From Antitrichia curtipendula (Eukaryota > Streptophyta > Bryopsida > Hypnales > Leucodontaceae), in NCBI GenBank assembly GCA_951230915.1, contig OX579635.1, positions 43,710,001 through 43,774,000 of the forward strand: 64,000 bases of DNA, written 5' to 3'. Positions 32,581 to 44,339 of this stretch are shown here, piece by piece. Within the stretch, counting starts at the first letter, position 1. Every line of letters starts with the position of its first letter. A program made the position numbers and the translations under genes. Below the pieces are notes generated by a model. That model searched no databases. It had not been told where the DNA came from and saw nothing but the letters and a program-made list of their open reading frames with translations.

Positions 32581-35500
32581 AGTCTGCTTCAGTTGGTTCT
32601 GATCTGCTGCTGCACTGGGTGCCGTAGGTTTGTTTGTTACAACTTGCAAGTACAAAACGACTTTATTAGATTATCCTCTGTAATAAGAAAATCAAACTGA
32701 ATTGGAAAATCACCATCATTTCCTCTCTCTACTTGTGGTCAGGCCTCAACAGTATATTATACTTACAGTAGCAACAACCTGTCAGGACCACGGTATTGAT
32801 GCAATTTCCATTCATTTCTTGGGGTATGATGCGTTTTGCAATTACTGTTTCAGTGTGTGTGTGTCAGTGAGAGCGAGAAGTCAAAAGAAAATGAAAAAAA
32901 AATCGAGCATGGTGCCAGTTAGTTAGTTTTTTCTTCAGGCAATTAAATGCACCCTAAAAGCACCAGAAATAATTGCGGAGCACCAAGCCTGTGTAGGAAA
33001 AATTTGAAGAAAAAATTGGATGACAATGCCAAGTTGTTCCAATTCTTGAAAATAATTTTTGGATGAAATTGTCAATCTTAAGTGAAATCCATCCCAATAC
33101 GTGAATGAAAATATAGTTCTATCCAAGATATAGATGAATACTAAAATATTTGTCTACATCATTTTCTTGTATGTTGCCACTTCAACACTTCTCAAGAAAA
33201 AACCCAAAAAAACACCTTGCCGACTGGTGCTTGTGTAGTACCAATTATTTGGGAATTATTTGGGTTCAAATTCAAGAAAAATCGAGTCCAATGGTAGAAC
33301 TAATAAAAGACTATAGAGATTTCAAGTTTTATAACCTAAGTCTAACGTAGTTCCACCTTGAATATTTTAGTAGTTTTTGGCTAGATAAACCCTTAAAAAG
33401 ACATTCCATATTTGTGCATGGTCAAACTTGATTAGTTTTCTATATTGAAATGCTTTTTCCGAAAAAATGATTTTTTTTTTCTTGTAATATATATTCAGAT
33501 TTTGAATTCATGTTTTAATAATTTTAAGCATTACAATGTTTTTAAGACGATTTTTAAAAGTAGTCTCTTTATTAAAATCATAATAATGTCAAAAATGCAT
33601 AGAAGAGTATGATTTATTTTTTCAAAAGTGGAGAGTATAGTGATAAACATTATGGTGTAATTGAAATTGGTATACTCCTTGAGCTCACACTAAGAGAAAT
33701 TGATAGAAAAGTTCAAAAGTGGTATATTTTAAGCTTTCAATATGCTACCTTCAAAGTGTCTCAAAAAATATAAAATATAATATTTTGGAAAATTTTGAAA
33801 TAGAATGAAAAAGAGATTATTAGAGCTACATTTTCTTAGTCAAGCGTAAAGATGTTCAAAATCAAGAAATATATGAAATTCAAAGGTTTGACTTTTTACC
33901 ATGACCCTCGGATTTGGTTTGTCCTTTAAGGGCTATTTTGCCCCCTTTCTAAATTGGAACCCTATAGATTCTTGCCTAAAACGTACTCCTACTATTTTAT
34001 GAAAATCTCCGGATAATTTTCATACACCTATTTTCAATACTTTAAATATTCATAGTTTATTCACACATTGTCAAAAAAATTACATTTTAAGAGAATTTAG
34101 AATCTCCTTTTAACTACCAACAAGCCCCCATAAAAAATTTCAGCATAATACTTTACAACCAAATTTGCGGTCAAAACCCAACTTTAAGCGATTATTAATT
34201 CTATGGTCCAAGGATTCATTCTTGGATTTTAAAATAAAGATGGACAATTTTGTCCAAGACATTTGAAAATAAGGTAGTGCATGTGGAGGGAGAAGGCTCA
34301 TTAGTTACAATATCCAGAAACTTTGAATGGTCCATCTTATTCTACCATTCAAAAGAATTTTGCATAATATATAATATAATTTATGTTTTTTGTCTTGCAT
34401 AATCAACATTTAATTTTTATCCAATTCCAATCAAGCGTACCAAATTTGGATTTCAAAAAATGAAAACTCCATTTTTGGTCATTTATATTATTTAAATTCA
34501 TAGTTTTACATGATAACTGATTGAAAACCATTGGCAATGAATTTTTTAATTTGATTGTGGCAATATGAGGGGAACATCTATAAGCACATCTTTCATTCAA
34601 TAATCATCTCCAAAAAAATTTAGAATTTTTACTCAAAGGTTTCAAAACATGGGATAACAATGTCCAAATTTTGAAAAATAGATATTTCTTTATTGCAAAT
34701 TTTTTTTGAATGACAAAATAGGGTGGACAATTGAGAGTTCTCGAGTACTAAACATTAGCTGACAAAATTGTAACTACCCTTAAGGATTCTTTTTTGTCAA
34801 ATGGCAATACTGTGAATATTTCTTCATACTTTTGTTTTCAACATACAAAATATCCTCTCTATGGTTGTTAAATCATGCTTGATTGCTTAGATGGCAATTA
34901 AATGCAACCATTAGAAGGGATTTGAGGGCATGGGAGGGTTGTTTCATGCTTGTTCCCCTTACTATGAACTAGCTTCTATTGTAAGAATAATTAGATAACT
35001 TTTATAAATGAAAAATATTCAAAAATATAATTAATAATTAATTAATATTATCTGATGTAGCATGGTTGTGGCCACATTAAATTGTTGTTGTGGCATAGCT
35101 CTTGTTGTTCGGAAACTCCCAAGAACTTGCAACCTTGTTTGGCTCCAAAAATCTTTGAATGGTTAAATCACCTATTCATATAATTTTATTTTATCTATAC
35201 ATTTGGATTACATAAATACTATTAGTAATAATAAATATTAGGCAAATAAATCCATTTCATTTGAATGAATCTCCCCCCACTAAACAATACTAGAAATGAA
35301 GGTTTAGAGCACCAAGTTACAATGTTCCATCTTTACAACATAATCAGACCTATAATAAGATTAAATTAAGCTTAACCTTTACATTTCAAAGTTCATAACC
35401 TTTGGATTGGCAATGAGTATGATGTGGTTACTATTATTTCTTGGGCGCACTTTAATTTACAATTTATTGTATTATCGTTACTGCAAAGAATTGGCACTAC

Positions 35501-37040
35501 TTTGTAATTAGTATTAACTATGTTACTTCTATGCATTAATCACAAGTGCGGAGAAGACACAAATTAAGCACGAAAATTTATTATCTTTATTGTGCATTTT
35601 ACATGCATTGAAGCACATGAAAAATCCATGACAATAATGACATTGCTATTTGCACTACAATAACACTTATTAAACGGTATCAATGTCAGTTCCAAAATGT
35701 ATTGTCAATGTTTAATTGTTGATCACCATTTTAATTAAAAGTAACTTTTTACATAATTAAATCTCTTGATTAATATACATTCTAATGGCCATCAAATTTT
35801 AGCTTGAATTGAATCCATCAAGAGGTCACCAAGTTGGACCACTCATAGTCAAAATGTAGGAATTGTGTTAAAACTATAATTTTAGACCTCATGTAAGCAT
35901 AGTAGAATAGCTTTTGCAAAAAAATTGGAAATCTAGTTAAGTTTCATCTCCAAAAATATGTTTGAGATTTAAAGCTTCCAATCAAAAGTTATGGACAAAT
36001 TTCATAAAGGGATTGGAAAGGAATTTTTTGACATTTCAAAACATCTTCTTTGAAATTTGTCCATAACTTTTGATTAGAAGATTGAAATCTCAAACGAACT
36101 TTTGAAAATGAAATTTAACTTAATTTTGCAATCTTTTTTAGTTTAAATTTTATAAAAAAGCTCTTCTACCATGCATAAATGAAGTCTAAATTTTTACTAG
36201 GAACACATTTTTTGCTTTTCAATTGACTTACTATAGTACTGAAATTGTGAAAGGTAAAAGAATGCAATGTTAGTATAATAACTATGCGCGGACATGATGT
36301 TGTGTGCTTATTGCACTAACTTTATATGTCTTAAATAAGCGTTAATGTTGCACGAAGTCAGTCGTTCATTGCTAAACCGTTGAAGTCATACATATTTAAT
36401 CATGCATAGTAATTGTGCAACTTGAATATTTCAAATTCAAATATGAATGATATGCCTAAGCCGCACTGTAATCATGAATGACAATATTGTATTGTAACAA
36501 TGTTTATAAATGAACGAATATAACATGAAAGCGTTGCCCGACAATAATCATACAATTACTAGTGACAATTCGTGGCAGAGGAGCTTTGTGATGTAATGAT
36601 TTGAGAGAGGTGTAATTTCAAAGTAGACCAAAACTACAAAAAATTGAGCAATTTTTTTGCTTGTTTTTCCTTGACATTGGATAGGCAAAGAATCTTGAAG
36701 TTCACAATGAGAGTTAACACCTCAAAAAAATTCAGATTATTTGACTATATAGTTTAGTAGGATTTAAATTTGAAGTTTTATTTGGATCAATGAAAATATA
36801 TGGCAATGCACTTTGAAGGAGCATATCTTTGTGAGATTATTTCAAAACGGTATCTTTTGTGCTCAATGAGAAACAAGAGAGTTGAGAATGTACGTGTAAA
36901 ATTTCACAACATTCCAGACATTTTTCAATTCGTGGTAGAGCTTGCAATGCATGGTGGCCCTTGAAATGAGAGTAGTGTTTGTAAGAAAAAAAAGAATGGG
37001 AGACTTGCCTTCTCCTTAAATTTGTTGGATCTGCCTTTTC
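32581..37040. other. Long gene-free stretch with scattered repeats
   Basis: 32930-33200 belongs to the dispersed repeat also at 22080 and 44640. 35881-36192 is a foldback (separate entry). 36605-36960 matches the split repeat at 44370-44640/46640-46760. A degenerate TTAA-type end (TCCTTTAAGGGC) lies near 33922. Otherwise AT-rich with nothing supported. Confidence 0.45.
35881..36192. repeat. Foldback hairpin repeat, family I core (copy 3)
   Basis: Arms of about 150 bp: GACCTCATGTAAGCATAGTAG...CCAATCAAAAGTTATGGAC pairs with GTCCATAACTTTTGATTAGA...CTACCATGCATAAATGAAGTC around a loop near 36015-36035. Same core as 10885-11245 and 18520-18885. Confidence 0.8.
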
Positions 37041-37231
37041 TAAGGTAAGGTAAACTACCCCATTATGGACAAAATGGGAGCAAGCCCATTATGGACAAAA
37101 TGGGAGCAAGCCCATTATGGGTTGAATTTCAATGGTGGTGTACATTTCAAAACTTGAATGTTCCCCACCATTACAATTTTGCCCACAATCGTCTTGCTCC
37201 CATTTTGTCCGTAATGGGATAATTTACCTTA
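37041..37231. mobile_element. Short inverted-repeat element with flanking direct repeats
   Basis: Ends TAAGGTAAGGTAAACTACCCC and GGGATAATTTACCTTA; CCCATTATGGACAAAATGGG occurs twice at the left and inverted at the right. GATCTGCCTTTT lies immediately on both sides (37028-37039 and 37232-37243), as a target duplication of about 12 bp would. Confidence 0.65.
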
Positions 37232-37668
37232 GATCTGCCTTTTTTGAAGTGGACAAGAATCACATTTGTTGATTGACTTCTTAGTCTTTGCCCAAAACGA
37301 AACCCAAAAAATGAGTTGTAAACTACACTACACCACTTAAATTTGAAGAATTCTATGAGGCGGAGTTTAACTTGGAATTTGATGAAACTACCACCATTAG
37401 ATTTATTATGTAGTCTAATTTTCGAAAATAATTTTTATTTTTAAAAATATCTCAAAATTTGAAAAGGGGCGGCTCCAAAAAGCAGGACAGCAACCAGAAA
37501 ATGTTCGCTTGGATAATTAGTGGTTAAATGGGCCTTTGGCACCATTCTGTAAGACTGTCCCATGACCTCTTTTTCAGCAGTGAACAAACATTGACTTCAT
37601 GTTAAAATATTTTCCTCTCATCTCATGAAGTTATAAGTTTTAGCAATTTTTAAAAAACAAACAAACTA

Positions 37669-37936
37669 AGGTGGGTACACCCAAAATCACCACTTTTTGC
37701 TACTGAGCTTAGTTACTACTATTACAGTGGTCAAATTTTCATATATTCTTGTTGGCAAGTGAAAGGAGGTTCCAATGCACCAGAAAACGTGGCATTTGGA
37801 CATCGTAAAAGTTATTAAGGGTCAAAGTTTGTTTCTGAAAGCGCTCCATCCAAATAGGTACATATCTGATTTTGGAAATGTACACAACCTGTAGATGGCG
37901 CTTTAAGGTCAGGTGCCATTTGGGGGGTGCCTACCT
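37669..37936 (-). mobile_element. TA-flanked MITE, family D (intact copy)
   Basis: TA at 37667-37668 and 37937-37938; ends AGGTGGGTACACCC and GGGTGCCTACCT; 268 bp. It holds the empty target ATTAAGGGTCAAAG at about 37814-37827 corresponding to the insertion site in 19561-20781. Confidence 0.9.
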
Positions 37937-38199
37937 TACTCTCCACTGCTTGGAACATATTTTTGTCTTCTTGTTTTCTGGCAGGCCACTTGTGACTGCC
38001 GGGCTTTGTACTTTGCCCTTTGCAATGGAATTCCATTGGGTTTGGTTATTTTTAAATTTAAAAAAAAAAATTGTCTTTATGCCCTGGTGCCCAATACTCG
38101 AGGGCTCACTGAAATGTCTGCCTCCAGTAGATGAAGAGACAAAAAAAAATGACATCCACAGTACAAATTATAATACGGTTTCGATATCGTAAATTCACC

Positions 38200-38664
38200 C
38201 ATAAACAACAATGTGGAGGACGTTTATGGTCGATAAATGACAAAGAATCTCTTCAATAGGACAGAAAATGTAACTATTCATCTTCCAAATTTTGTGTGGA
38301 AAGGGAAAAGATCTTCTACAATAGTTTGTCTTTCAATGAGTGTTTTTTTTTTCATTTTTTTTAAGCCAACAATTCACACGGTACTCAATAGATGATTTCT
38401 ACGGTGACCGACTCGTTGTATAATCCTTAAACGATGGGCTCATAACCGTGGAAATCACCTGTTTTGTCACCGAGAGAATTGTTGGCTTAAAAAAAAAGAA
38501 AAAAAAGCACTCATTGAAAGACAAACTAGTGTAAATTATCTTCTCTTTTCACACAAAATTGGGAGGATGAATAGTTGCACTTCTATCCTACAGGGAGTTA
38601 GAGATTCTTTGTCATTCATCAGCCAGGAAACGTCCTCATCGACGTTGAAGGGTTAAGGGTTAAG
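38200..38664. repeat. Head-to-head pair of family C units forming a large palindrome
   Basis: 38205-38420 (GATAAATGACAAAGAATCTC, AACTATTCATCTTCC, AAGCCAACAATTCACACGG) is mirrored by 38420-38660 (AGAATTGTTGGCTT, GATGAATAGTTGCAC, GATTCTTTGTCATTCATC). It ends with GGGTTAAGGGTTAA. Confidence 0.75.
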
Positions 38665-38675
38665 CTCCAAAACTA

Positions 38676-38947
38676 AGGTAGGTACACCCAAATGTGCCAC
38701 TGACCTTAAACCGCCATCTATACTGTGTGTACATCTTCAAAATCAGTTATGTACCTATAAGGAAGAAACGCTTTTAGAACCACACTTTGCTCCTTAATAA
38801 CTTTTGCTTACAGTATCCAAATGCCATGTTCTCTGGTGCGTTGGAACCTCCTTTCACTTGCCTACAAGAACATGTGAAAATTTGACCAGACTAATAATAG
38901 TAACTAGGCTCAGTAGCAAAAAGTGGCGGTTTTGGGTGTACCCACCT
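38676..38947 (+). mobile_element. TA-flanked MITE, family D
   Basis: TA at 38674-38675 and 38948-38949; ends AGGTAGGTACACCC and GGGTGTACCCACCT; 272 bp, same orientation as 19561-20781. Confidence 0.9.
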
Positions 38948-38949
38948 TA

Positions 38950-39506
38950 TAGGCACATCTAAATCACTGACCCAGACAACGCAGAGTTAGTAGCAGATAA
39001 GGCCATTCACGAATTCAAGTGACTCCTTAACAATAAGCCCTCTTGCCTGACACTCAAGCTTCACATGCCATGTAGGGCTTTGTACGTACCTCCGTACCCG
39101 CGCGCTTCGTTTGCATGGACTCTTCAACGACCCCGAGAGACCCCTATGACATGATTTATTATCAACGTCCGGCTAGGGCCGTCCCCCCCTCAATTCAATT
39201 GCCTGTACTTACGTCTCATCAAAAAGGCCGACAACGGATGGCCCAATGCCAAGTTGCCAACAAACGTCGGTTTGGAGATTTGGGGCCCCCGGAGGCTCCC
39301 CCCAAAGCTGACTCAAGGGAAGAAAAGGTCCGATGAATCTGATGAATCCCAAGCTTCCAGAGTTCCAGGGCTCATTGCACGCAACTGAGTTCCGTACTTG
39401 CGGATTCACCCAGCCAGGCATTCCTGGCCTCTGAAATGAAGCCACAGACTGCGGCAGAAAAGTTGTCATTTTCTCATTTCTCCAACTCTAAAAAAAAATT
39501 TAAGTC
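38950..39506. other. GC-rich island without a recognised gene
   Basis: 39040-39460 is much richer in G+C than everything around it and free of the local repeats. Short frames on both strands (39115-39336 plus, 39209-39469 minus) show no domain. It could be a captured gene piece or organelle-derived DNA. Confidence 0.35.
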
Positions 39507-39508
39507 TA

Positions 39509-39788
39509 AGGTGAAGACACCCCGTTCCTGTTGTTGTACCCAATTCCGCCATGATGTACCAAACGTGCACATTTTTGTAGTAAGAAGACACCCATTCCCG
39601 TCGTTGTACCCAATTCCGCCATGATGTACCAAGGGTGCACATTTTCTTAGTAAGAAGACACCCGTTCCCGTCGTTGTACCCAATTCCGCCATGATGTACC
39701 AAGGGTGCACATTTTTGTAGTAAGAATGTAAGCTCTTGTTACATGGTGACGGAATTGGGTACAGGGATGGGAATGGATGTTTCCACCA
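39509..39788 (+). mobile_element. TA-flanked MITE, family F, with internal triplication
   Basis: TA at 39507-39508 and 39789-39790; ends AGGTGAAGACACCCC and GTTTCCACCA. A unit of about 70 bp starting AAGACACCC is present three times (39514, 39585, 39655); the sister 44127-44265 (139 bp) has it once. Confidence 0.8.
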
Positions 39789-39964
39789 TAAGTTGGTGTG
39801 ACTTTAAGTTAATGGAAAGTAGTTGACATGTTTTCCATAATTAGACTGGTATGTAAGCTTAGTAAGAGCCAAAGAGATCTTTTGTGCCACTTATAAAATT
39901 TATTTACAATAGTGTAACTGATTTCAACCTTCAATTGAGTTCATAATAGTTTGACTTGGGGGTA

Positions 39965-40315
39965 AGGGCCACTTCATACTATGGCAGAAGGGCAAGAGTC
40001 CGTCGGTTTTCACCAACCAAGTTTCGGACTCTCAACCCTTCACACGTACTAGACGGCACAATCCAAAGGCCGTCCCCCTCCAAACTAACAATATGGCCCA
40101 AAGAAATCCCTACATGGTGACGGACTCTTGCCCATAGTTTGGGTTGATCAGAAATGAAAAAACCCAAACTATGATAAAACGTTTGTCAATTTTTTTTTCT
40201 CGATAAATTAGAAGCTTTCTCTCTTCTCACGACCATTCTCAATTCTTAAACCAAAAGTTTGGCCACTCACTCCCACAACCTCTTGACTTAGATGATCATA
40301 GTTTGAAGTGGCCCT
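39965..40315. mobile_element. Inverted-repeat element with nested palindromes
   Basis: Ends AGGGCCACTTCATACTATG and CATAGTTTGAAGTGGCCCT; inside, GGGCAAGAGTCCGTC is mirrored by GACGGACTCTTGCCC. The flanking bases are TA on the left and AA on the right, so the target duplication is uncertain. Confidence 0.65.
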
Positions 40316-40501
40316 AAGTTAGATTACATTGGTGTCCCTTGAGCTGATATATAGGACAAATCATCAGTGTACTTCAATGAGCTCTGTACAAATGGAGCAA
40401 CAATTTGATGTCGCACACGGGCTCACAATCCCAAAATTGACCCTTTTTTTTTCATGGACTCAAAAGTCTCTGAACATGAGACATGGAGTTGTCCACTAGT
40501 A

Positions 40502-40912
40502 AGGTAGGAGGCTCTGAAAGCGAGCGGGCATTTAGAACTGCTCATGTAGACTCGCCTGAAATGGACATAAGGTGGTCTTTAAATGGATCTTCTGTAGTCA
40601 TTGAATGGATCGGTAAAAGAAATATTATTTATTGCAAGAGCCAATCATTCTCTTTGTTTTCCCATTTCTCTTTTGAAACTGCATCTGAACGGTTTATGGA
40701 AGACCTAGGGTCATAAATAGGGACCTATGACTCATTACGTTTGAAAATTCATAAGTAATTCAAAAATGCTTCGAAAAATACAAAACGACTTGTGTTACGA
40801 TCACAATCTATTTTTCTTTGTCTGAAAAATGAGCTAATAATAATCTCATACAAGAAACCACATGAAAAAGGCAGACCAGCCCTTAGATGCTCGCTTACAG
40901 AGCCTCCTACCT
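40502..40912. mobile_element. TA-flanked MITE, family E relative
   Basis: TA at 40500-40501 and 40913-40914; ends AGGTAGGAGGCTCTGAAAGC and GCTTACAGAGCCTCCTACCT; 411 bp, no gene. Confidence 0.88.
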
Positions 40913-41247
40913 TATGTGGACACCGATTGATTTGATTGCGTGTGGTGAGGCTCATCTGCAAGTGCTCTTAAACAATCACAGTGGAGCAATAAAGTCTTCA
41001 GTTGCAATGGATTCACTTGATATCCAAAACTTGAATTAAAAAATTTTAGATAATTTTTTTCAAAGTTTCTGTGATGCACAGTAGTATTCCATCTATACAA
41101 AATTATAGTGAAAATAGGTTGCTTTAACAATTAGGTTGCCTTATGTAGAGAAGTTACCTCACTACTCATTGCTTGTCTACACGGAGACACATGCGACTCT
41201 CTAAACTCAAGCCAATAATTAATACACCACCCCATGCAACACATATA

Positions 41248-41519
41248 AGGTGGGTACACCCAAAACCGCCACTTTTTGTCACTGAGCCTAGTTACTATTA
41301 TTAGATTGGACAAGTTTTCATATGTTCTTGTTGCCAAGTGAAAGGAGGTTCCAACACACCAGAGAACATGGCATTTGGATATCATATGCAAAAGTTATTA
41401 AGGAACAAAGTTTGGTTCCCAAATGGTTTCTTCCATATAGGTACAAAATTGATTTTGGATATGTACACAGGGTAAAGATGGCGGTTTAAGGTCAATGGCA
41501 CATTTGGGTGTACCTATCT
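41248..41519 (-). mobile_element. TA-flanked MITE, family D
   Basis: TA at 41246-41247 and 41520-41521; ends AGGTGGGTACACCC and GGTGTACCTATCT; 272 bp, inverted relative to 38676-38947. Confidence 0.88.
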
Positions 41520-41734
41520 TAGTTCTGGCATTACTGCATCCTTCTAGAATAACAATATGTATTTATATAGTGTAGAATGTTGAGAAATTAGTGAGAGGCA
41601 GCCTAATTCCACTAATTTTTTGTACAATGCCAGTGGAGAAGGGGCACTTGGATATTGTTTGTTGGAGACTCCAACTTCAAAACAATTCAGAAGAAGTCAT
41701 ATTATTTGTAGAATAACATGACTAATTAATTTAA

Positions 41735-41961
41735 CCCTTAAATGTCGAGGTGAACGTTTTGTAGCCGATGAATGACAAGAGAATCTCCTATGTAGGACAA
41801 AAGTGCAACTATTCCTCTTCCAAATTTTGTGAGAAATGGGAAGATCATCCACATTAGTTTGACTTCCAATGAGTGCTTGTGCATTATTTTAATCTAATAA
41901 TTCACACTATGTCAAAACAGATGATTATTCCACAATTACGAGCCCGTCGTTTTTAAGGATT
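41735..41961 (+). mobile_element. TTAA-flanked family C unit
   Basis: TTAA at 41731-41734; starts CCCTTAAATGTCGAGG and ends CCCGTCGTTTTTAAGGA before TTAA at 41962-41965, the right end slightly degenerate. About 227 bp. Confidence 0.65.
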
Positions 41962-42043
41962 TTAAGTCAAGTTTGGGTGCATCATTCTCTAGGACATTAA
42001 TCAGGGCTTCCTTCAAGAGGGTATTTTCATCACATGTGTTTAA

Positions 42044-42293
42044 TCCTTAAACGTCGAGGCAGACGTTTTGCAGCTGATGAACGACAACAAAATCTCTTCT
42101 TGTGTAGGATAGAAGTGCAACTATTCATCTTCCAAATTTAGTTTTGTGGGAAAAGGCTTGGGGAAGATCATCCACATTAGTTTGACTTCCAATGAGTGCT
42201 TTTTTGCATTATTTTAATCCAACAATTCACACGAATTCACACGGTGTCAAAACAAATGATTATTCCACAGTTACGAGCCCGTCGTTTTAAGGG
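42044..42293 (+). mobile_element. TTAA-flanked family C unit, second in tandem
   Basis: TTAA at 42040-42043 and 42294-42297; ends TCCTTAAACGTCGAGG and GTCGTTTTAAGGG. The 250-bp unit is closely similar to the unit starting at 41735 in the same orientation. Confidence 0.7.
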
Positions 42294-42297
42294 TTAA

Positions 42298-43224
42298 AAA
42301 AAAAAAGATGATTCTTGGACAGGTACTGCTTTTATTCTCAGCTGAGAGATTCCGGGGGAGGGAGGCATGGGCCCATGTCCCCATTATCAAATGATTCCAT
42401 GCATGTCCCACTTGAAGTCCGATCCACAGAATAGTGGGTTCGTATTCTGCAGCATCTGCGTAGCCCTCTTGCCCTCGCGCTCATGTGCGTAGAGTATCAT
42501 GCATGCTCGTGCCCCATGTGCGTAGGGCACCTACCAAACACACAAAGCGTGCAAGCAAGCAAGTATAATTACGTGCAAATTTTTATATTTATTCGTTGCG
42601 ACATTTTTTGTCTTACTAGTAGATTCCATTTCCGAGAGGAAGAACATAAGTCGGTTGTACATTAGTACATATATAGGTGTACCCAAAATCAACCCTAGGC
42701 TTCTCATGTTCAGATGGTTTACATTTTTTTCAAGGCAAGAACCTTAGACAGATCGAAATCGAAATCAGGTTGGGGCGGAATCTAGCATGGAATGGTATCA
42801 GTATCCGAATCAGAAATCGAAATTACGTGTGCGCGTGCGTACCTACAGACGGGTACTACGTTACTATTCTATTCTATGCCTGAGGCTCTCAATGGGCAGC
42901 GTGCATGCACGCCTGTGTACCCAGTTCAATTCTGTTTGAGAACCAATTTGAATAAGAATTTGCTCCAATTTTTCTTTTTTTGTTTTTTCCAAATGTATGC
43001 TTCAATTTGAGACTCACTCGAACATTAAAAACAAAGATTGAAAAGGCAGCCAGCAAATCAACAGAATAGGGAACATTTGGGATGATATTTGAATAGTGGA
43101 TGAAAAATCCGTAATGCAAATCCTTGTAAATTGGGCATTACAACCTGATTGCTTGCGGTACAGAAGTAGCCCGCAAAGTGAAATGGGCGGCATTGGTTTA
43201 CGTTGGGAGAGGTATGAAGGCTAC
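42298..43224. other. Intergenic, no gene supported
   Basis: 42400-42560 is moderately G+C-rich with repeated TGTGCGTAG; the remainder is ordinary AT-rich DNA. Nothing else seen. Confidence 0.4.
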
Positions 43225-43226
43225 TA

Positions 43227-43516
43227 AGGTAGGTGTCTCTAAAAGCGACCTCTAGCACAGAGGTACATTGTTTACTTTCTTCAATGTACCAATGTTGTAC
43301 ATTTCAGGAGGGGGGCGCTTTTTAGAAACCACTGTGTTTCAACTTCAAAAATTTGTAACTAATTCCACAAAGGTCCAAAAAATATGAAACGACTTGGATT
43401 AGATGCCAATTCCATTTTCCATCCTAGTAAAATTGAATGAAAATTGTTTCAAGGAGTTTAGCTTCCCTGAAAATGCAATCAGTTCTTAAAGGGGTTGCTT
43501 TAATAGCCTCCTGCCT
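43227..43516 (+). mobile_element. TA-flanked MITE, family E (intact copy)
   Basis: TA at 43225-43226 and 43517-43518; ends AGGTAGGTGTCTCTAAAAGC and TAGCCTCCTGCCT; 290 bp. This is the uninterrupted counterpart of 11793-13044. Confidence 0.88.
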
Positions 43517-43595
43517 TATTGCATAAGAAGCATTGTATCCTTTCATTGATCTCCCTGGAGATGATTGGCACAAACTCCTTCTGCCTGTGGCAATA

Positions 43596-43922
43596 AGGTA
43601 ACAGGCTCAAGAATAGTTCGGGCATTAAAAACCGCCCACCTGTAAAATGTACACAATTTGTACATGCTGTTTTTTCATAGCCTTCACTGATGTACAAACA
43701 ATGTACATTTCAGGGGTGGACGATTTTGGAGCCCTATGCCAGTTCAACTTCAAAATTTCATAACTAATTTCAAAAAGCTCCAAAAAAATATAAAATGACT
43801 CAGGTTAGATGCCAAATCCACTTCTCTTTCAAGAAAAATTTACTGAAAAATATTTGAAGAAGTTTTGCCTTCCCAAAATTCAGTTTCAGCTCTTAGGTGG
43901 GCGATTTCTGGAACTGTTACCT
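43596..43922 (+). mobile_element. TA-flanked MITE, family E relative
   Basis: TA at 43594-43595 and 43923-43924; ends AGGTAACAGGCTCAAGAA and TTTCTGGAACTGTTACCT; 327 bp; inverted relative at 13904-14253. Confidence 0.85.
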
Positions 43923-44126
43923 TAGTGCTTTTGTTGTGACTGTTTTGTGCATAAGATTGACACAGAAAATCCTGAAGAATTTAGAAGCCAAACATGGAGA
44001 TGGTTTTGGTCCAAGAATGCCAATACTGGACTGGACTGAAGAACTACGAGCCGTCATGGTCAAAATCAAATTGTAAGACTTAGGCATTGCTCGACTCTGA
44101 CTTGCTCATATATTCAGGTTGCACTA

Positions 44127-44265
44127 AGGCGAAGACACCCTAAATCGTCCCTGCACCCAATTCCGTCGCTATGTACCAAGGGTGCACATTTTCATAGTAA
44201 GAATGTACTCTGTTGGTACATAGTGACGGAATTGGGTACAATGACGGTTTAGGGTGTTTCCACCT
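44127..44265 (+). mobile_element. TA-flanked MITE, family F
   Basis: TA at 44125-44126 and 44266-44267; ends AGGCGAAGACACCC and GGGTGTTTCCACCT; 139 bp made almost wholly of two inverted halves (CCCAATTCCGTC / GACGGAATTGGG). Confidence 0.88.
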
Positions 44266-44339
44266 TACACATGCCAAGAAGGTAATATGACAAGTGGTCA
44301 ACCACTCAACTAGGGACCTCAACAATCCATGATTTGTCC

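Noticed and set aside
39466..39710. Minus-strand frames with a repeated protein phrase.
   Set aside because: The repetition comes from the 70-bp DNA triplication inside a MITE, and two frames are open at once.
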